Assembly: GCF_032144095.1 (NCBI RefSeq)
Contig: NZ_JAVSNJ010000010.1
Location: forward strand, 26,246 to 90,245
Reading direction: 5' to 3'
Length of the DNA stretch: 64,000 bases
Source of the DNA: Sphaerochaeta sp032144095
Lineage (GTDB): Bacteria > Spirochaetota > Spirochaetia > Sphaerochaetales > Sphaerochaetaceae
Translations under genes and position numbers: made by a program
Notes under the pieces: generated by a model
Told to the model about the DNA's origin: nothing
What the model saw: the letters and a program-made list of their open reading frames with translations, nothing else
Database searches by the model: none
In this document: positions 63,717 through 64,000 of the stretch, in pieces
Numbering within the stretch: the first letter of the stretch is position 1
Layout: the number at the start of each line of letters is the position of its first letter

Positions 63717-63953
63717 TTAGTTTGCTAGTATGAACAGCATCCTTTCCTCTGCCTTTTCCTGTACCGAATAGGAGAAGTTGTCCGTATTGCTGCTGATGAT
63801 GAATCCATCGTACGTATCTGTGATGGTTGTCCTATCGGCTATATAGGCTGAGAGTCTCAGCACTGCCGTACTGTATACGTTTGCAGAAAAGAGGGATGAA
63901 GTGGCTACTGCCATGAGAATGATGACTGTCAATGTTGTTGCTAGCTTCTTCAT
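63717..63953 (-). CDS. Small secreted protein of unknown function
   Basis: 78 residues. MKKLATTLTVIILMAVATSS followed by LFSA is a clear signal peptide, leaving about 54 mature residues (NVYSTAVLRLSAYIADRTTI onward) with alternating polar and hydrophobic positions suggesting beta strands and no cysteines. GGAGGG precedes ATG 63953. I do not recognise a family. It may be a complete small periplasmic or surface protein or a shortened copy of a longer one; nothing downstream on its strand continues the frame. Confidence 0.7.
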   Translation of the reverse strand: MKKLATTLTVIILMAVATSSLFSANVYSTAVLRLSAYIADRTTITDTYDGFIISSNTDNFSYSVQEKAEERMLFILAN

Positions 63954-64000
63954 GTGCTCCCTCCTTTTTTGAACTTGTTACACCTATATGATGGAATAAG

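Noticed and set aside
1..64000. tRNA or rRNA genes
   Set aside because: Scanning by eye for T-loop (GGTTCGAATC-like) and acceptor patterns in the intergenic regions gave no candidate with a full cloverleaf.

Overview
The window looks like chromosomal DNA of an anaerobic, sugar-fermenting bacterium, most likely a free-living spirochaete of the Sphaerochaeta type. That placement is an inference from gene content: pyruvate:ferredoxin oxidoreductase, B12-dependent ribonucleotide reductase, rubredoxin, a CoA-disulfide-reductase fusion, several carbohydrate ABC transporters with spirochaete-style binding proteins, and YesM/YesN-type regulators. No rRNA or tRNA gene, insertion sequence or phage gene was seen.

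Layout. (1) 1-9562: a glycan/oligosaccharide locus. A lectin-like/FG-GAP protein (cut by the window edge), a Gfo/Idh/MocA oxidoreductase and an AraC regulator lie on the minus strand. Divergent to them are a binding protein, a GH3 glycosidase and two permeases, closed by a terminator. (2) 9727-19179: redox and signalling genes: a MarR-type gene broken by an in-frame stop, a multidomain CoA-disulfide reductase, slyX, a WYL regulator, rubredoxin, a large GGDEF/EAL protein and a nitroreductase. (3) 19371-25385: a visibly AT-richer six-gene operon for a sugar acid (CUT1 transporter, GntR repressor, enolase-superfamily dehydratase, DapA-type aldolase), with its own promoter, a perfect 24-bp palindrome and a terminator. 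(4) 25529-36923: acetyltransferase, MFS transporter, nitroreductase, a three-component sensor (response regulator, histidine kinase, sugar-binding lipoprotein), a CopZ-like 2Fe-2S protein and the convergent mglBAC operon. (5) 36924-37436: an AT-rich gap holding a two-repeat, one-spacer CRISPR unit with type I-F geometry (28/32/28) and no cas gene in the window. (6) 37437-50404: nifJ, an MFS transporter, nrdJ behind tandem NrdR-box-like sites, gdhA, a receiver-PEP-synthase-like fusion and a HigA-like gene. (7) 50444-64000: RluA-family synthase, parC, parE, corA, EamA transporter, two linked acetyltransferase genes (one fused to a membrane domain resembling an inactive site-2 protease), a CorC-type protein, leuS and a small secreted protein.

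How the genes fit together. Several cassettes import and break down sugars, feeding pyruvate to PFOR; the flavin/rubredoxin/nitroreductase genes fit redox and oxygen-stress handling in an anaerobe. A theme across the window is that several genes (27336-, 27415+, 28242+, 54914-, 60863+) have a promoter -10 hexamer only 6-7 nt before the start codon and no ribosome binding site, suggesting leaderless transcripts.
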